Source: JAAFHN01 sp031421855 (GTDB lineage: Bacteria; Pseudomonadota; Gammaproteobacteria; Burkholderiales; Burkholderiaceae_C). Taken from it: a stretch of DNA of 19,944 nt. This document shows positions 1-7,256 of this stretch, in pieces (within the stretch, counting starts at the first letter, position 1; the number at the start of each line of letters is the position of its first letter). A model generated the notes under the pieces. It was not told where the DNA came from. It ran no database searches and saw only the letters and a program-made list of their open reading frames with translations. Where the stretch lies: positions 1 through 19,944 of the forward strand of contig JANOPN010000026.1 in assembly GCA_031421855.1 (NCBI GenBank). The letters are read 5' to 3'. Made by a program: the position numbers and the translations under genes.

Positions 1-2
1 TT

Positions 3-428
3 GTTGTGGAGGTCAACAACACGTTTGGCGAGCGGCATTGCTACGTGCTCGAAGCCAGTGACGGCCAAACCCTGGCTTACGGGCAAGAGTTGGCAGCGGC
101 CAAGGTGTTTCATGTGTCGCCGTTTTGCGATGTGGCGGGCAGCTACCGTTTTCGCTTCATGCGCACGCCGCCGAGCGAGGCGCATGCCAACCCGCGCACG
201 GTGGCGACCATCGACCACCATGACGACAGCGGCTTGTTGATTCAAACCAGTGTGAGCGGCGAGCTGCTGCAGCTGACCAACAGCACTCGCTTGCGCGCGC
301 TCACTCGTTACCCTTTGATGACCTTGGCAGTGGTGGGGCGAATCCATTGGCACGCCCTGCAGCTTTGGATCAAGCGGGTCCCATTTTTTCGCAAACCCCC
401 AGCGCCCGAACAGTTCGTGACGCGTTAG
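3..428 (+). CDS. DUF1365 family protein (5' partial, C-terminal part)
   Basis: The frame is open from the left window edge, so the true start lies outside; about 141 residues remain. The beginning (EVNNTFGERHCYVLE) and the following KVFHVSPF segment are typical of DUF1365. This is a family of unknown biochemical role that is nearly always found beside cyclopropane-fatty-acid-synthase-like genes and a flavin amine-oxidase-like gene. The conserved core is followed by a hydrophobic, probably membrane-associated stretch (ALTRYPLMTLAVVGRIHWHAL) and a basic tail. The stop is 14 bases before the ATG of the methyltransferase gene, so the two are probably cotranscribed. In family context it is thought to act with the fatty acid-modifying enzymes on membrane lipids; that role is inference from neighbourhood. 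The partner flavin enzyme would be expected just upstream of the window. Confidence 0.85.
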   Translation, partial: VVEVNNTFGERHCYVLEASDGQTLAYGQELAAAKVFHVSPFCDVAGSYRFRFMRTPPSEAHANPRTVATIDHHDDSGLLIQTSVSGELLQLTNSTRLRALTRYPLMTLAVVGRIHWHALQLWIKRVPFFRKPPAPEQFVTR

Positions 429-442
429 TTTTACCCAAATTC

Positions 443-1756
443 ATGACTTCTCAAGCAAGCCTCAAATCTGCTCTTCTGTCCGTTGAACCAAGCCACGCCA
501 GCATCGACACCGCTTTGGCCGGTGCGCCGCGCAGCGCCCAAGCGGCGATGCGCCTGCTGAAAAACCTCAAAAAAGGCAGCTTGTTGGTGCATTTTCCCAA
601 CGGTCAAACCCACCGTTTTGGCCAGGTTGATGGCGTGCCGGTGAGCTTTGTGCTGCGCAACTGGAACGTGTGCGCGGCCGCAATCAAGTCGGGCGACATC
701 GGTTTCGCCGAAAGCTACATCGCCGGCGACTGGACCACGCCAGACTTGGCCGGTTTGCTCGGTCTGTTTGTGATGAACCGCCGCGAAATCGAAGACGTGA
801 TTTACGGCAAATGGTGGGGGCGACTCGCCTACCAGATCAAACACTTGCTCAACCGCAACTCTAAATCAAACGCCAAGAAAAACATCCATGCGCACTACGA
901 TTTGGGCAATGGCTTTTACGAAATGTGGCTTGATCCAACGATGAATTACTCGTCGGCGTGGTTCAACTCAGATCACGGCCAAGACATGTCGACCGCGCAA
1001 GATGCCAAGGTTCGCCGCGCACTCAACATGGCCCGTGTCAAGCCAGGCGACCGCGTGCTGGAGATTGGCTGCGGCTGGGGTGCGTTGGCCGAAAAAACCA
1101 CCACCGAGTTTGGAGCGCACATCACCGGCGTGACCTTGTCCAGTGAGCAACTGGCCTGGGCCAACGCGCGATTGGTTCGGCAAGGCGCTGCCGCGCATGC
1201 TGATTTGCGCTTGCAAGACTACCGCGACATCAGCGACGCCCCGTTTGATGCCATTGCGAGCATCGAGATGATCGAGGCGGTTGGCATGGGCTTTTGGCCC
1301 GAGTATTTTGCAACCGTCGCCAGGCTCTTGAAGCCCGGCGGGTATGCCTGCATTCAGAGCATCACCATCGCCGATGAGCTATTTGATCGCTACATCGCTG
1401 GCACCGACTTCATTCAGCAGTACATATTCCCGGGCGGTTGTTTGCCCAGCCCGAGTGCGTTTAAAAGCCATGCGCAAGCGGCGGGCCTGGAAGTTGTTGA
1501 TGAGTTTGCCTTTGGCCCCGACTACGCCGAGACGCTTCGGCGATGGCGCAAAGCGTTCATGGCGCAAAGCGCGCAGGTGCTGGCTTTGAGCCCGCGCAGC
1601 GAAGGCCTCAATACCGGCGCGGGGGCGTCGCCCGGTGTCAAGCGATTTGATGAAGCCTTTATTCGCACCTGGGAGTTTTACTTGGCCTATTGCGAGGCCG
1701 CTTTTGACCAAGGCAACACCGATGTGATGCAGTTCACTTTGCGCAAGCCAGTGTAA
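443..1756 (+). CDS. Cyclopropane-fatty-acyl-phospholipid synthase-like SAM methyltransferase (possible UfaM-type)
   Basis: A 437-residue protein, the normal length for the CFA synthase family. The ATG at 443 was chosen because the open frame further upstream (from 347) lies inside the DUF1365 gene and has no family similarity. The SAM-binding motif VLEIGCGWGA starts at residue 205. Other family blocks are HYDLGNGFYEMWLDPTMNYS (ending near residue 170) and YIFPGGCLPS near residue 325. Classical enzymes methylate the double bond of phospholipid acyl chains to form cyclopropane rings. Two bicarbonate-site residues of E. coli Cfa are replaced here: the Cys of MxYSC is Ser171, and the His of LLHTIG aligns with Gln305. 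The Glu (residue 278) is kept. With DUF1365 next door, this fits the subgroup that methylates unsaturated chains toward furan fatty acids better than true cyclopropanation. The family is certain; the product is inferred. Confidence 0.9.
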   Translation: MTSQASLKSALLSVEPSHASIDTALAGAPRSAQAAMRLLKNLKKGSLLVHFPNGQTHRFGQVDGVPVSFVLRNWNVCAAAIKSGDIGFAESYIAGDWTTPDLAGLLGLFVMNRREIEDVIYGKWWGRLAYQIKHLLNRNSKSNAKKNIHAHYDLGNGFYEMWLDPTMNYSSAWFNSDHGQDMSTAQDAKVRRALNMARVKPGDRVLEIGCGWGALAEKTTTEFGAHITGVTLSSEQLAWANARLVRQGAAAHADLRLQDYRDISDAPFDAIASIEMIEAVGMGFWPEYFATVARLLKPGGYACIQSITIADELFDRYIAGTDFIQQYIFPGGCLPSPSAFKSHAQAAGLEVVDEFAFGPDYAETLRRWRKAFMAQSAQVLALSPRSEGLNTGAGASPGVKRFDEAFIRTWEFYLAYCEAAFDQGNTDVMQFTLRKPV

Positions 1757-1795
1757 TTTTTATAGCAACAAAACCAATGAATCCGGTGACCAAAG
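1757..1795 (-). repeat. Dispersed TATAGCAAC-family repeat, copy R1
   Basis: Starts directly after the stop codon of the methyltransferase gene and fills most of the gap to the next gene. On the minus strand it reads CTTTGGTCACCGG, then ATTCATTGG, then TTTTGTTGCTATAAAAA. The same string, with few changes, recurs at 5882, 10329, 16178 and 17181. It has no GC-rich hairpin, so it does not look like a terminator. Confidence 0.8.
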
Positions 1796-1806
1796 GCGAA
1801 TAGTTC

Positions 1807-2376
1807 ATGAAAATTGACTTCAATCGGCGAAAAATCGGCCTTCTTGCTCTGGCTTGCACGACTGCGTCGGGTCTGGTTTGGGCGAATGTTGACGGCGCGG
1901 TGTCGTTGCCAACCGGCGTTGACGGCGACTTGCCTGTTTTGAAACTCGTGGGTCGCACGCGGCTGCGGGTGTTTGGTTTTCGCATTTACGACGCGCAGTT
2001 GTGGGTCGCGTCTGGGTTTAGTCGCGCTGCACCGACCGATACCGCTTTTGTGGTCGACCTCACCTACCTTCGCGCGCTCAAAGGCAACGAAATAGCCAAG
2101 CGGTCGTTGAGCGAAATACAAGACCAGGCCGCACTGACAAACGAGCAGGCTGAGCGGTGGTTGGCGTTCATGGCAAAGACTTTTCCTGACGTTGGAGACG
2201 GCGACCGCTTACTGGGCATCCACCAAGCCGACAAAACCACGCGCTTTGTGCTCAATGGCAAACAAATCGGTCGAATCAACGAGGCGGCATTTGGCGAGCG
2301 ATTTTTTGCGATTTGGCTGTCGCCCAAGAGTTCGGAGCCTGCCATGCGCGACGCGCTTTTGGCGGGTGTGAAGTGA
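1807..2376 (+). CDS. Chalcone isomerase-like periplasmic protein
   Basis: A 189-residue protein with a Sec-type signal peptide: basic start MKIDFNRRK, hydrophobic LLALACTTASGLV, likely cleavage after Ala26 (VWA). The mature part has the hallmarks of the bacterial chalcone isomerase-like domain, with GRTRLRVFGFRIYDAQLWV near residues 50-68. A later segment on lysis-free helices (ALTNEQAERWLAFMAKTFPD) and NGKQIGRI follow. Plant enzymes of this fold isomerise flavonoids, whereas the bacterial secreted members have no proven reaction; some fold members bind fatty acids. It lies between the methyltransferase and the transporter, 7 bases before the latter, in a cluster about lipids. An acyl-chain binding or modifying role in the periplasm is therefore plausible but inferred. 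The upstream spacer holds repeat R1 and only a weak ribosome-binding site. Confidence 0.8.
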   Translation: MKIDFNRRKIGLLALACTTASGLVWANVDGAVSLPTGVDGDLPVLKLVGRTRLRVFGFRIYDAQLWVASGFSRAAPTDTAFVVDLTYLRALKGNEIAKRSLSEIQDQAALTNEQAERWLAFMAKTFPDVGDGDRLLGIHQADKTTRFVLNGKQIGRINEAAFGERFFAIWLSPKSSEPAMRDALLAGVK

Positions 2377-2383
2377 CCCAACA

Positions 2384-3667
2384 ATGACCACGCCGGGATT
2401 GAGCCCTTTCAATGCGCGCAGTGGCGCGCTGTATGGTGCGATGGGTTTGCCGCTTGCGTTTGTGGCGTTGCCCCTGTACGTGTTACTGCCCAATCATTAC
2501 GCGAAGTCGTTTGGCATGCCTTTGGCTACCTTGGGGGTGATGTTGTTGCTGGCGCGGCTTTTTGATGCACTGATCGACCCGCTTTTGGGGCGCTGGGTTG
2601 ACCGCCTGTACGCGCGCAGCGTGTCGGCGGTACTTGCGATGGCGGGCGGTGCAGCGGCTTTGCTGGCCTTGGGGTTTGGTGCCTTGTTTTTCCCGCCCGC
2701 CGCTTGGCAAACGCCTACGGCGTTGATCGTTTGGGCCAGCGGTGCGCTCTTGGTGACTTATGTGGGTTACAGCGCGTTGAGCGTCGCACACCAGGCTTGG
2801 GCTGCTCGTTTGGGAGGCACTGACGCCCAGCGCAGCACCGTGGTCGCGTGGCGAGAGGGTTTTGGCCTTGTGGGCGTGGTTTTGGCATCAATTGTGCCGG
2901 TGGTCGCCGGATTCATTCACTCGGTTGCTATATTTTCAATAGCAATTGTCGTGGCTTGGTTTTTGTGGCGTCGCGCAGTGCGACCGGTCGCGTCGCCTGA
3001 AGCCAGTGCATCGCCGCCTGCGCCGTTGTTGGCTCCATTCGCAAACCCACATTTTTTGCCGATTTTTGTGGTGTTTGTGTTCAACGGCATCGCCTCGGCG
3101 GTGCCTGCGACTTTGCTGTTGTTTTTCATTCAAGACCGACTACAAGCTGCAGCCGGGGTCGAGGGGCCGTTGTTGGCCGCGTATTTTGTGTGCGCTGCCC
3201 TGTCGTTGCCAGTGTGGCTGCGGGTGGTCGCTCGGTTTGGCTTGGAGCGCGCATGGGGCATTGGCATGGCCTTGGCCATCGTGATTTTTGTTTGGGCGGC
3301 GTTTTTAGGTGCGGGCGATGTGTGGGCGTTTGCGGTTGTGTGCGCGTTATCGGGTGTGGCCTTGGGAGCTGATTTGGCGGTGCCCAGCGCGCTTTTGGCC
3401 CGTGTGATCGCGCAGGACACCCGTCACCAAGTTCCGACTGAGGGCATCTACTACGGCTGGTGGAACTTTGCCGCCAAACTCAATTTGGCACTCGCCGCTG
3501 GCTTGGCGCTGCCGCTGCTGGGTGTCTGGGGCTACGAACCCGGTTCCAGAGACCCGCAAGCCTTGGTGGCGCTGACCGTGGCGTACTGCTTGCTGCCGTG
3601 CGTGCTCAAGGCTGCTGCGGGGTTTTGCCTATGGCGGGTGGTTCGGGCAACACCCAAACGCGTCTGA
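2384..3667 (+). CDS. MFS transporter of the GPH (MFS_2) cation symporter type
   Basis: A 427-residue, very hydrophobic protein with about 12 membrane segments, the usual size for this family. The loop after the second helix reads FDALIDPLLGRWVDR at residues 60-74, the DPxxGxxxD-like signature of glycoside-pentoside-hexuronide:cation symporters. A central basic/Pro/Ala-rich loop near residue 200 (RRAVRPVASPEASASPPAP) separates the two halves. TEGIYYGWWNFAAKLN near residue 350 is also typical of this branch. It starts 7 bases after the chalcone isomerase-like gene, so the two are coupled. Members inside DUF1365/cfa clusters have no known substrate, and a sugar substrate should not be assumed from the family name. 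A lipid or lipid-precursor cargo would suit the context, but this is inference. Confidence 0.85.
   Translation: MTTPGLSPFNARSGALYGAMGLPLAFVALPLYVLLPNHYAKSFGMPLATLGVMLLLARLFDALIDPLLGRWVDRLYARSVSAVLAMAGGAAALLALGFGALFFPPAAWQTPTALIVWASGALLVTYVGYSALSVAHQAWAARLGGTDAQRSTVVAWREGFGLVGVVLASIVPVVAGFIHSVAIFSIAIVVAWFLWRRAVRPVASPEASASPPAPLLAPFANPHFLPIFVVFVFNGIASAVPATLLLFFIQDRLQAAAGVEGPLLAAYFVCAALSLPVWLRVVARFGLERAWGIGMALAIVIFVWAAFLGAGDVWAFAVVCALSGVALGADLAVPSALLARVIAQDTRHQVPTEGIYYGWWNFAAKLNLALAAGLALPLLGVWGYEPGSRDPQALVALTVAYCLLPCVLKAAAGFCLWRVVRATPKRV
2925..2945. repeat. Short TTGCTAT/ATAGCAA inverted repeat inside the MFS gene
   Basis: TTGCTAT, seven bases, then ATAGCAA form a perfect 7-bp dyad within the transporter coding region, in a membrane-helix segment (SVAIFSIAIV). 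AT-rich against its GC-rich surroundings. It contains the same TTGCTAT word that ends the R repeats, so it may be a minimal relative, or simply hydrophobic codons. Confidence 0.4.
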
Positions 3668-3707
3668 CCGAACGCACTGACTTTGCTATTTTGAAGAGGA
3701 AACCCCG

Positions 3708-4265
3708 ATGAAATCGAACCTGAATGCCAAGATGGGCCGCCGCACCTTGCTTGGTGCGTCGGTCGCCGCCGCCGCAACGCTCACAGGCTGCGCGAGCCAG
3801 TCACTTGATGGTTATGCCAAAGAGACTCCCAAGCTCGACATGCGCACCTATTTCAACGGCAAACTCGATGCATACGGTCAATTCGCTGACCGCTCAGGGC
3901 AAGTGGTGCGCCGCTTCAAGGTCGTGATGGATTGCTCGTGGAATGGCAACGAAGGCGTCTTGGACGAAGATTTCACCTACAGCGACGGCAAAAAAGATCG
4001 GCGCATTTGGCGTTTGACCCGCAAGGGCGACGGCACCTACACCGGGCGCGCTGACGATGTCGTGGGCATCGCCAATGGGCGCGAGTCGGGTAACGCCTTT
4101 TATTGGGCCTACACCCTGCGCTTGCCCGTTGACGGAAAGACCTACGACGTGGATTTTGAGGATTGGATGTATTTGATCGACGACCGCGTGATGCTCAACA
4201 AAGCGGTCATGACCAAATTTGGCGTGCGCTTGGGCGAGGTTACGCTTTCGTTTTACAAGCGATGA
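3708..4265 (+). CDS. DUF3833 family lipoprotein (lipocalin-like)
   Basis: A 185-residue protein preceded by a clear ribosome-binding site (AGAGGAA, about 10 bases before the ATG). The N-terminus carries MGRRTLLGAS, a twin-arginine-like pair at residues 11-12, then a hydrophobic run and the lipobox LTGC with the lipidated Cys at residue 28. The mature part (TYFNGKLDAYGQFADRSG, later DFEDWMYLIDD and MTKFGVRLGEVTLSFYK) matches DUF3833, a beta-rich family found in the same gene sets as DUF1365 and the cfa-like gene. It probably sits on the inner face of the outer membrane or the outer face of the inner membrane. The lipocalin-like fold suggests binding or carrying a lipid, which is inference. Forty bases separate it from the MFS gene, and a TTGCTAT word lies in that gap. 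Confidence 0.85.
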   Translation: MKSNLNAKMGRRTLLGASVAAAATLTGCASQSLDGYAKETPKLDMRTYFNGKLDAYGQFADRSGQVVRRFKVVMDCSWNGNEGVLDEDFTYSDGKKDRRIWRLTRKGDGTYTGRADDVVGIANGRESGNAFYWAYTLRLPVDGKTYDVDFEDWMYLIDDRVMLNKAVMTKFGVRLGEVTLSFYKR

Positions 4266-4335
4266 GGTTGTTCGGATGTCGTTGAACCTAAAAGTCGCAG
4301 TTGAGCGGGTGAGAGTGGGCGCGCACTGGGTCGAT

Positions 4336-4397
4336 CCAGCAAGGCGCGACGACGCGGCGCCCCCGTGGGCGCAAGGAGAAGCAACGCCGCTGGGCGG
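4336..4397. repeat. Diverged relative of the 104-bp MITE core, in the 213-bp gap 4266-4478
   Basis: This sequence aligns by eye to the interior of the MITE copy at 11283. Shared blocks in order are CCAG(C/T)AAGGCGC, GACGACG, a central hairpin, AGGAG-GC, and ACGC-GCTGGG. The MITE hairpin is GTGC-GAATA-GCAC; here it is GCGCCC-CCGT-GGGCGC, so pairing is kept although bases changed. The AGGACTTACGCAAAA ends are missing. A 7-bp TCACCCA/TGGGTGA palindrome lies at about 4432-4446. No convincing gene is seen in 4266-4478. Confidence 0.55.
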
Positions 4398-4478
4398 CCT
4401 AGGGTGGGCTCAATCTCGCCCGCAGCGCTTTCACCCATTGGGTGAGCCGATTGGAAGTAAAAACATGAAAAAAATCAA

Positions 4479-5303
4479 ATGCTTATAGAGAGTTTGAAGC
4501 GGTTAACTGCGGTTTTTAGGTTGAACCCCAGGCTGCGCGATTGGCGTGGCAAAAGCGTGTGGTTGGTGGGCGCGTCGACTGGCATTGGTCGCGCGTTTGC
4601 GATTGCTTTAGCCCGTGCAGGCGCGCACGTGGCCATCTCTGCCCGACCCAGCAGCTCGCTCACCAGCGCGGTGGCCGAATGTTTGAGCGCAGGCGCGTCG
4701 TCTTGCCAAGCCGTGCCCCTAGACGTGACCGACGCAACAAGCGTCAGTGCCGCCTGGGCTTTGCTGTGCGCGCAAAGCAATCCGCCCGAGTTCGTCTTGT
4801 TTTGCGCTGGCACGTTCAAGCCGATGCGCGCGCAAGACTTTGACCTGGTCGAGTTGCAGCGCCAATTGGATGTGAATTACGTCGGCGCACTGCGCGTGTT
4901 GGACGCGGTGATTCCGACCCTGATCAAGCGCGGCAGCGGTCACGTGAGTTTGGTGTCAAGCGTGGCCGGTTATCGGGGCTTGCCCAAGTCGCTGGCGTAT
5001 GGGCCAAGTAAGGCCGCGCTGACCCATTTGGCTGAAAATCTCTACATTGACCTCAAAGACTCAATCGTGGCGGTGAGTGTCGTTTGCCCCGGCTTTGTGT
5101 CCACCCCGCTGACTGCGCAAAACGACTTCCACATGCCCGCTCTCATGACCCCAGATGCGGCCGCCCAGGCGATGTTGTCGGGCTACGCCAGTGGGGCGTT
5201 TGAAATTCACTTCCCCAAGCGGTTTTCGCGCACGCTGAAGGCACTCAAATTGCTGCCTGACGCGCTGTATTTCAATATCGTCAAGCGGATGACCGGGCTG
5301 TGA
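4479..5303 (+). CDS. Short-chain dehydrogenase/reductase (SDR)
   Basis: A 274-residue classical SDR. The Rossmann nucleotide motif GASTGIG is at residues 31-37, CAG at 109-111, Asn133, catalytic Ser161, and the Tyr174-x3-Lys178 pair in YGPSK. The C-terminal part (FEIHFPKRFSRTLKALKLLP) is hydrophobic and basic, common in SDRs that handle lipids and touch the membrane. The substrate cannot be read from sequence. SDR genes of this type recur in DUF1365/cfa clusters. The ATG at 4479 has no strong ribosome-binding site. The open frame upstream offers no better start, and the residues before the Rossmann motif are normal in number. The last codons overlap the GTG start of the next gene by four bases (GTGA), showing translational coupling. 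Confidence 0.85.
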   Translation: MLIESLKRLTAVFRLNPRLRDWRGKSVWLVGASTGIGRAFAIALARAGAHVAISARPSSSLTSAVAECLSAGASSCQAVPLDVTDATSVSAAWALLCAQSNPPEFVLFCAGTFKPMRAQDFDLVELQRQLDVNYVGALRVLDAVIPTLIKRGSGHVSLVSSVAGYRGLPKSLAYGPSKAALTHLAENLYIDLKDSIVAVSVVCPGFVSTPLTAQNDFHMPALMTPDAAAQAMLSGYASGAFEIHFPKRFSRTLKALKLLPDALYFNIVKRMTGL

Positions 5304-5755
5304 GCGCGACTCAACCACGCAAGATCGAAAGCGCGGCGACGCAGCGCTTGGTTGACTACTTTGAGGGCATCACGCTGGCGCGGGTGCATGAATTGCGCGA
5401 ACTGTACGCCGCAGATGCCAGCTTCAAAGATCCGTTCAACGAGGTTGTCGGCATCGCGGCAATCGAGCAGATCTTTGCCCACATGTTTGTTGCCCTGCAC
5501 GAGCCGCGCTTTGTGGTCACCGAGGTCATTCAACAAGGCGACAGCTGTGTGCTGACTTGGGATTTTGTCTTTCGGTTCAAGCGCTTCGATACCGTGACGG
5601 TTCAAACCGTGCGCGGCGCATCGCATTTGTGGTTCGATGGTGCGGGCAAAGTCACCATGCACCGCGACTATTGGGATGCGGCAGAAGAGCTATACGAAAA
5701 ACTGCCCGTGTTGGGCGCTTTGATGCAGTGGCTTAAGCGTCGAGTGAATTCATAG
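5300..5755 (+). CDS. NTF2/SnoaL-like protein
   Basis: A 151-residue protein starting at a GTG that overlaps the SDR stop (GTGA). The pattern is that of the nuclear transport factor 2-like fold: a helical start (RLVDYFEGITLARVHELRELY), then ADASFKDPFNEVVG, a helix with IEQIFAHMF, and a curved sheet ending in HLWFDGAGKVTMHRDYWD. Family members include small isomerases, hydrolases and pure binding proteins. Here it is the last gene of the lipid cluster and is always next to an SDR in such sets, so a role on the same substrate is likely but not shown. The stop codon TAG lies within the CATAG target duplication of the MITE that follows. The element therefore landed at the very end of the gene without changing the protein. 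Confidence 0.8.
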   Translation: MSATQPRKIESAATQRLVDYFEGITLARVHELRELYAADASFKDPFNEVVGIAAIEQIFAHMFVALHEPRFVVTEVIQQGDSCVLTWDFVFRFKRFDTVTVQTVRGASHLWFDGAGKVTMHRDYWDAAEELYEKLPVLGALMQWLKRRVNS

Positions 5756-5859
5756 TAGGACTCACGCAAAAACGCCCCAGTTGCGTTGCAGCTCCTAGCC
5801 GTGCTATTCGCGCTGTCGTCGTCGCTGCGCCTTGCTGGGACGTTTTTGCGTAAGTCCTA
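5756..5859 (+). mobile_element. 104-bp MITE, copy 1
   Basis: The ends TAGGACTCACGCAAAAACG and CGTTTTTGCGTAAGTCCTA pair over 19 bp with one mismatch, and the pairing continues through CCCAG. A perfect 5-bp direct repeat, CATAG, flanks it (5751-5755 and 5860-5864). The interior holds a GTGC/GCGC-type hairpin around the word TATTC and GCAGC/GCTGC arms. It has no coding capacity. The other copies are at 11283 and 16066. It sits between convergent genes. Confidence 0.88.
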
Positions 5860-5881
5860 CATAGGCCCAACTGCCGGTTTG

Positions 5882-5928
5882 TTTTTTATAGCAACAAACC
5901 CAATGAATACAGTGACCAAGTGCCAAAA
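5882..5928 (-). repeat. Dispersed TATAGCAAC-family repeat, copy R2
   Basis: Read on the minus strand: TTTTGGCACTTGGTCACTG, then TATTCATTGGG, then TTTGTTGCTATAAAAAA. It lies 16 bases beyond the stop codon of the dadA-like gene and 22 bases from MITE copy 1, in the convergent gap. Confidence 0.8.
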
Positions 5929-5944
5929 TCGTCTTGAAAACGGG

Positions 5945-7231
5945 TCAGCAGAACCGAAAAGCCTTGATGTCGGGTTTTGCGCCCGAGATCAGTTGGGCGA
6001 TGGCCTTGCCTGAGCCCGCGCCGTGCGTCCAGCCCAAAGTGCCGTGCCCCGCGTTGACCCAAAGTTTGCTCACACGGGTGCGACCGATGTACGGGATGTT
6101 GGTCGGTGTCGCAGGTCGCAGCCCGGTCCAAAAGTTGGGGTTGCCGCCTTGAGAGGGTAGTCGGGTGTCGCACACGCCGGGTAGCACGCGCTCGATTCGG
6201 TCAACCAGCATGGCGCAGCGGGTTTGCGACAATTCGCTGGTGATGTCGGTGCTGTAGCCATTGAGTTCAATCGTTCCAGCCACGCGCAATTCGTTGCCGA
6301 GCCGAGAAATTGCTATTTTCAACTCATCGTCGATCACGCTGACTTCGGGTGCGAGTTCGGGACGCAAAATTTTGAGCGTCGCGCTGTAGCCTTTGCCTGG
6401 GTAAATGGGCAAATCAACCCCCACGGTGCGCAGCAGCGGCGCCGAATACGAGCCGCAGGCGACGACAAACGCATCAGCGGTCAAGGCCTGCTCTTGTTGC
6501 GTGGCGCGATCTTTGATGGTGACGGTGTCCATCGTGTTGGCAATCGTGTTGAGGCGGCTGACGTCGTGGCCCCAGTAAAAGCGCGCGCCTCGATCCGCGC
6601 AGCGCTTGGCCAGCTCTTGGGTAAACACCCGGGCGTCGCCAGACTCATCGCTCGGTGTGTATGTGCCACCCACGATTTTGTCGCGAAAGCCTGCATATGC
6701 GGGCTCGATTTTGAGCAGCTCGTCGCGGCTGATCACGTTGCGCTGCACGCCGAACTTGGCCATCAAGGCCGCTGCTTCGCCGGCAGAGTCAAACGAGGCT
6801 TGGTCGGTGTAGTAGTGCGCAATGCCGCGCTCCAGCCGGTTGTAAGCGATGCCAGTGCTTTGCACCACGTCTTTGAGTGCCGCGTGGCTGTACGCGCCCA
6901 GGGCAACAATTTGCTCGGTGTTGCGCAAAAACGCACGGTCGTTGCAGTTGGCCAAAAACTGCAAACCCCAGCGCCATTGCTGCCAGTCAATTTTCGGACG
7001 AAAAAGCAAGGGCGAATCGTCGCGAAACATCCACTGCAGCATCTTGATCGGTGCGTGCTTATTGGCCCAAGGTTCGCAGTAGCTCACCGAAATTTGTGCA
7101 GCGTTGGCAAAACTGGTCTCCATGGCGGCCGCAGGCTGGCGGTCAATCACCACAACTTCATGCCCAAGTTCCAGCAAATGCCAAGCGGTGCTGATGCCGA
7201 TGATGCCGGCGCCGAATACGATGGTTTTCAT
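5945..7231 (-). CDS. dadA: D-amino acid dehydrogenase small subunit-like FAD oxidoreductase
   Basis: A 428-residue DAO-family flavoprotein. The N-terminal FAD motif is VFGAGIIGISTAWHLLE (GxGxxG at residues 7-12), followed by the dinucleotide-binding acidic residue in VVVIDRQ. The family's NAAQISVSYCEPWA and the C-terminal GHGTLGWTHGAGSG, which closes the FAD site, are present; length is as expected for DadA. DadA oxidatively deaminates D-amino acids (classically D-alanine) to 2-oxo acids and passes electrons to the respiratory chain at the inner membrane. There is no alanine racemase (dadX) beside it. It is divergent from an ArgP-like regulator with a 93-bp shared region, which suggests that the regulator may control it. 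Substrate preference is not readable. Other DAO-family glycine or sarcosine oxidase-like activities are less likely given the PYxGRTxxxxLWVNAGHG pattern. Confidence 0.85.
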   Translation of the reverse strand: MKTIVFGAGIIGISTAWHLLELGHEVVVIDRQPAAAMETSFANAAQISVSYCEPWANKHAPIKMLQWMFRDDSPLLFRPKIDWQQWRWGLQFLANCNDRAFLRNTEQIVALGAYSHAALKDVVQSTGIAYNRLERGIAHYYTDQASFDSAGEAAALMAKFGVQRNVISRDELLKIEPAYAGFRDKIVGGTYTPSDESGDARVFTQELAKRCADRGARFYWGHDVSRLNTIANTMDTVTIKDRATQQEQALTADAFVVACGSYSAPLLRTVGVDLPIYPGKGYSATLKILRPELAPEVSVIDDELKIAISRLGNELRVAGTIELNGYSTDITSELSQTRCAMLVDRIERVLPGVCDTRLPSQGGNPNFWTGLRPATPTNIPYIGRTRVSKLWVNAGHGTLGWTHGAGSGKAIAQLISGAKPDIKAFRFC

Positions 7232-7256
7232 AGCTCAAGAGTGTGCCGCAAGCGGG

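Noticed and set aside
347..442. Upstream extension of the Cfa-like gene to an ATG at 347
   Set aside because: It lies inside the DUF1365 gene in another frame and has no family similarity; ATG 443 gives the normal length.
1757..1795. R repeats as rho-independent terminators
   Set aside because: They have an A/T run but no stable GC hairpin next to it, and they occur in both orientations and inside an operon.
4276..4488. Possible 70-residue plus-strand gene and an opposite 61-residue frame between DUF3833 and SDR
   Set aside because: No ribosome-binding site, no recognisable domain, and it spans the MITE-core-like repeat; open frames are expected in such GC-rich sequence.
6798..6806. CTTGGTC words inside dadA and other genes as further R copies
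   Set aside because: Only 7-9 bases match, with no second conserved block at the right distance.
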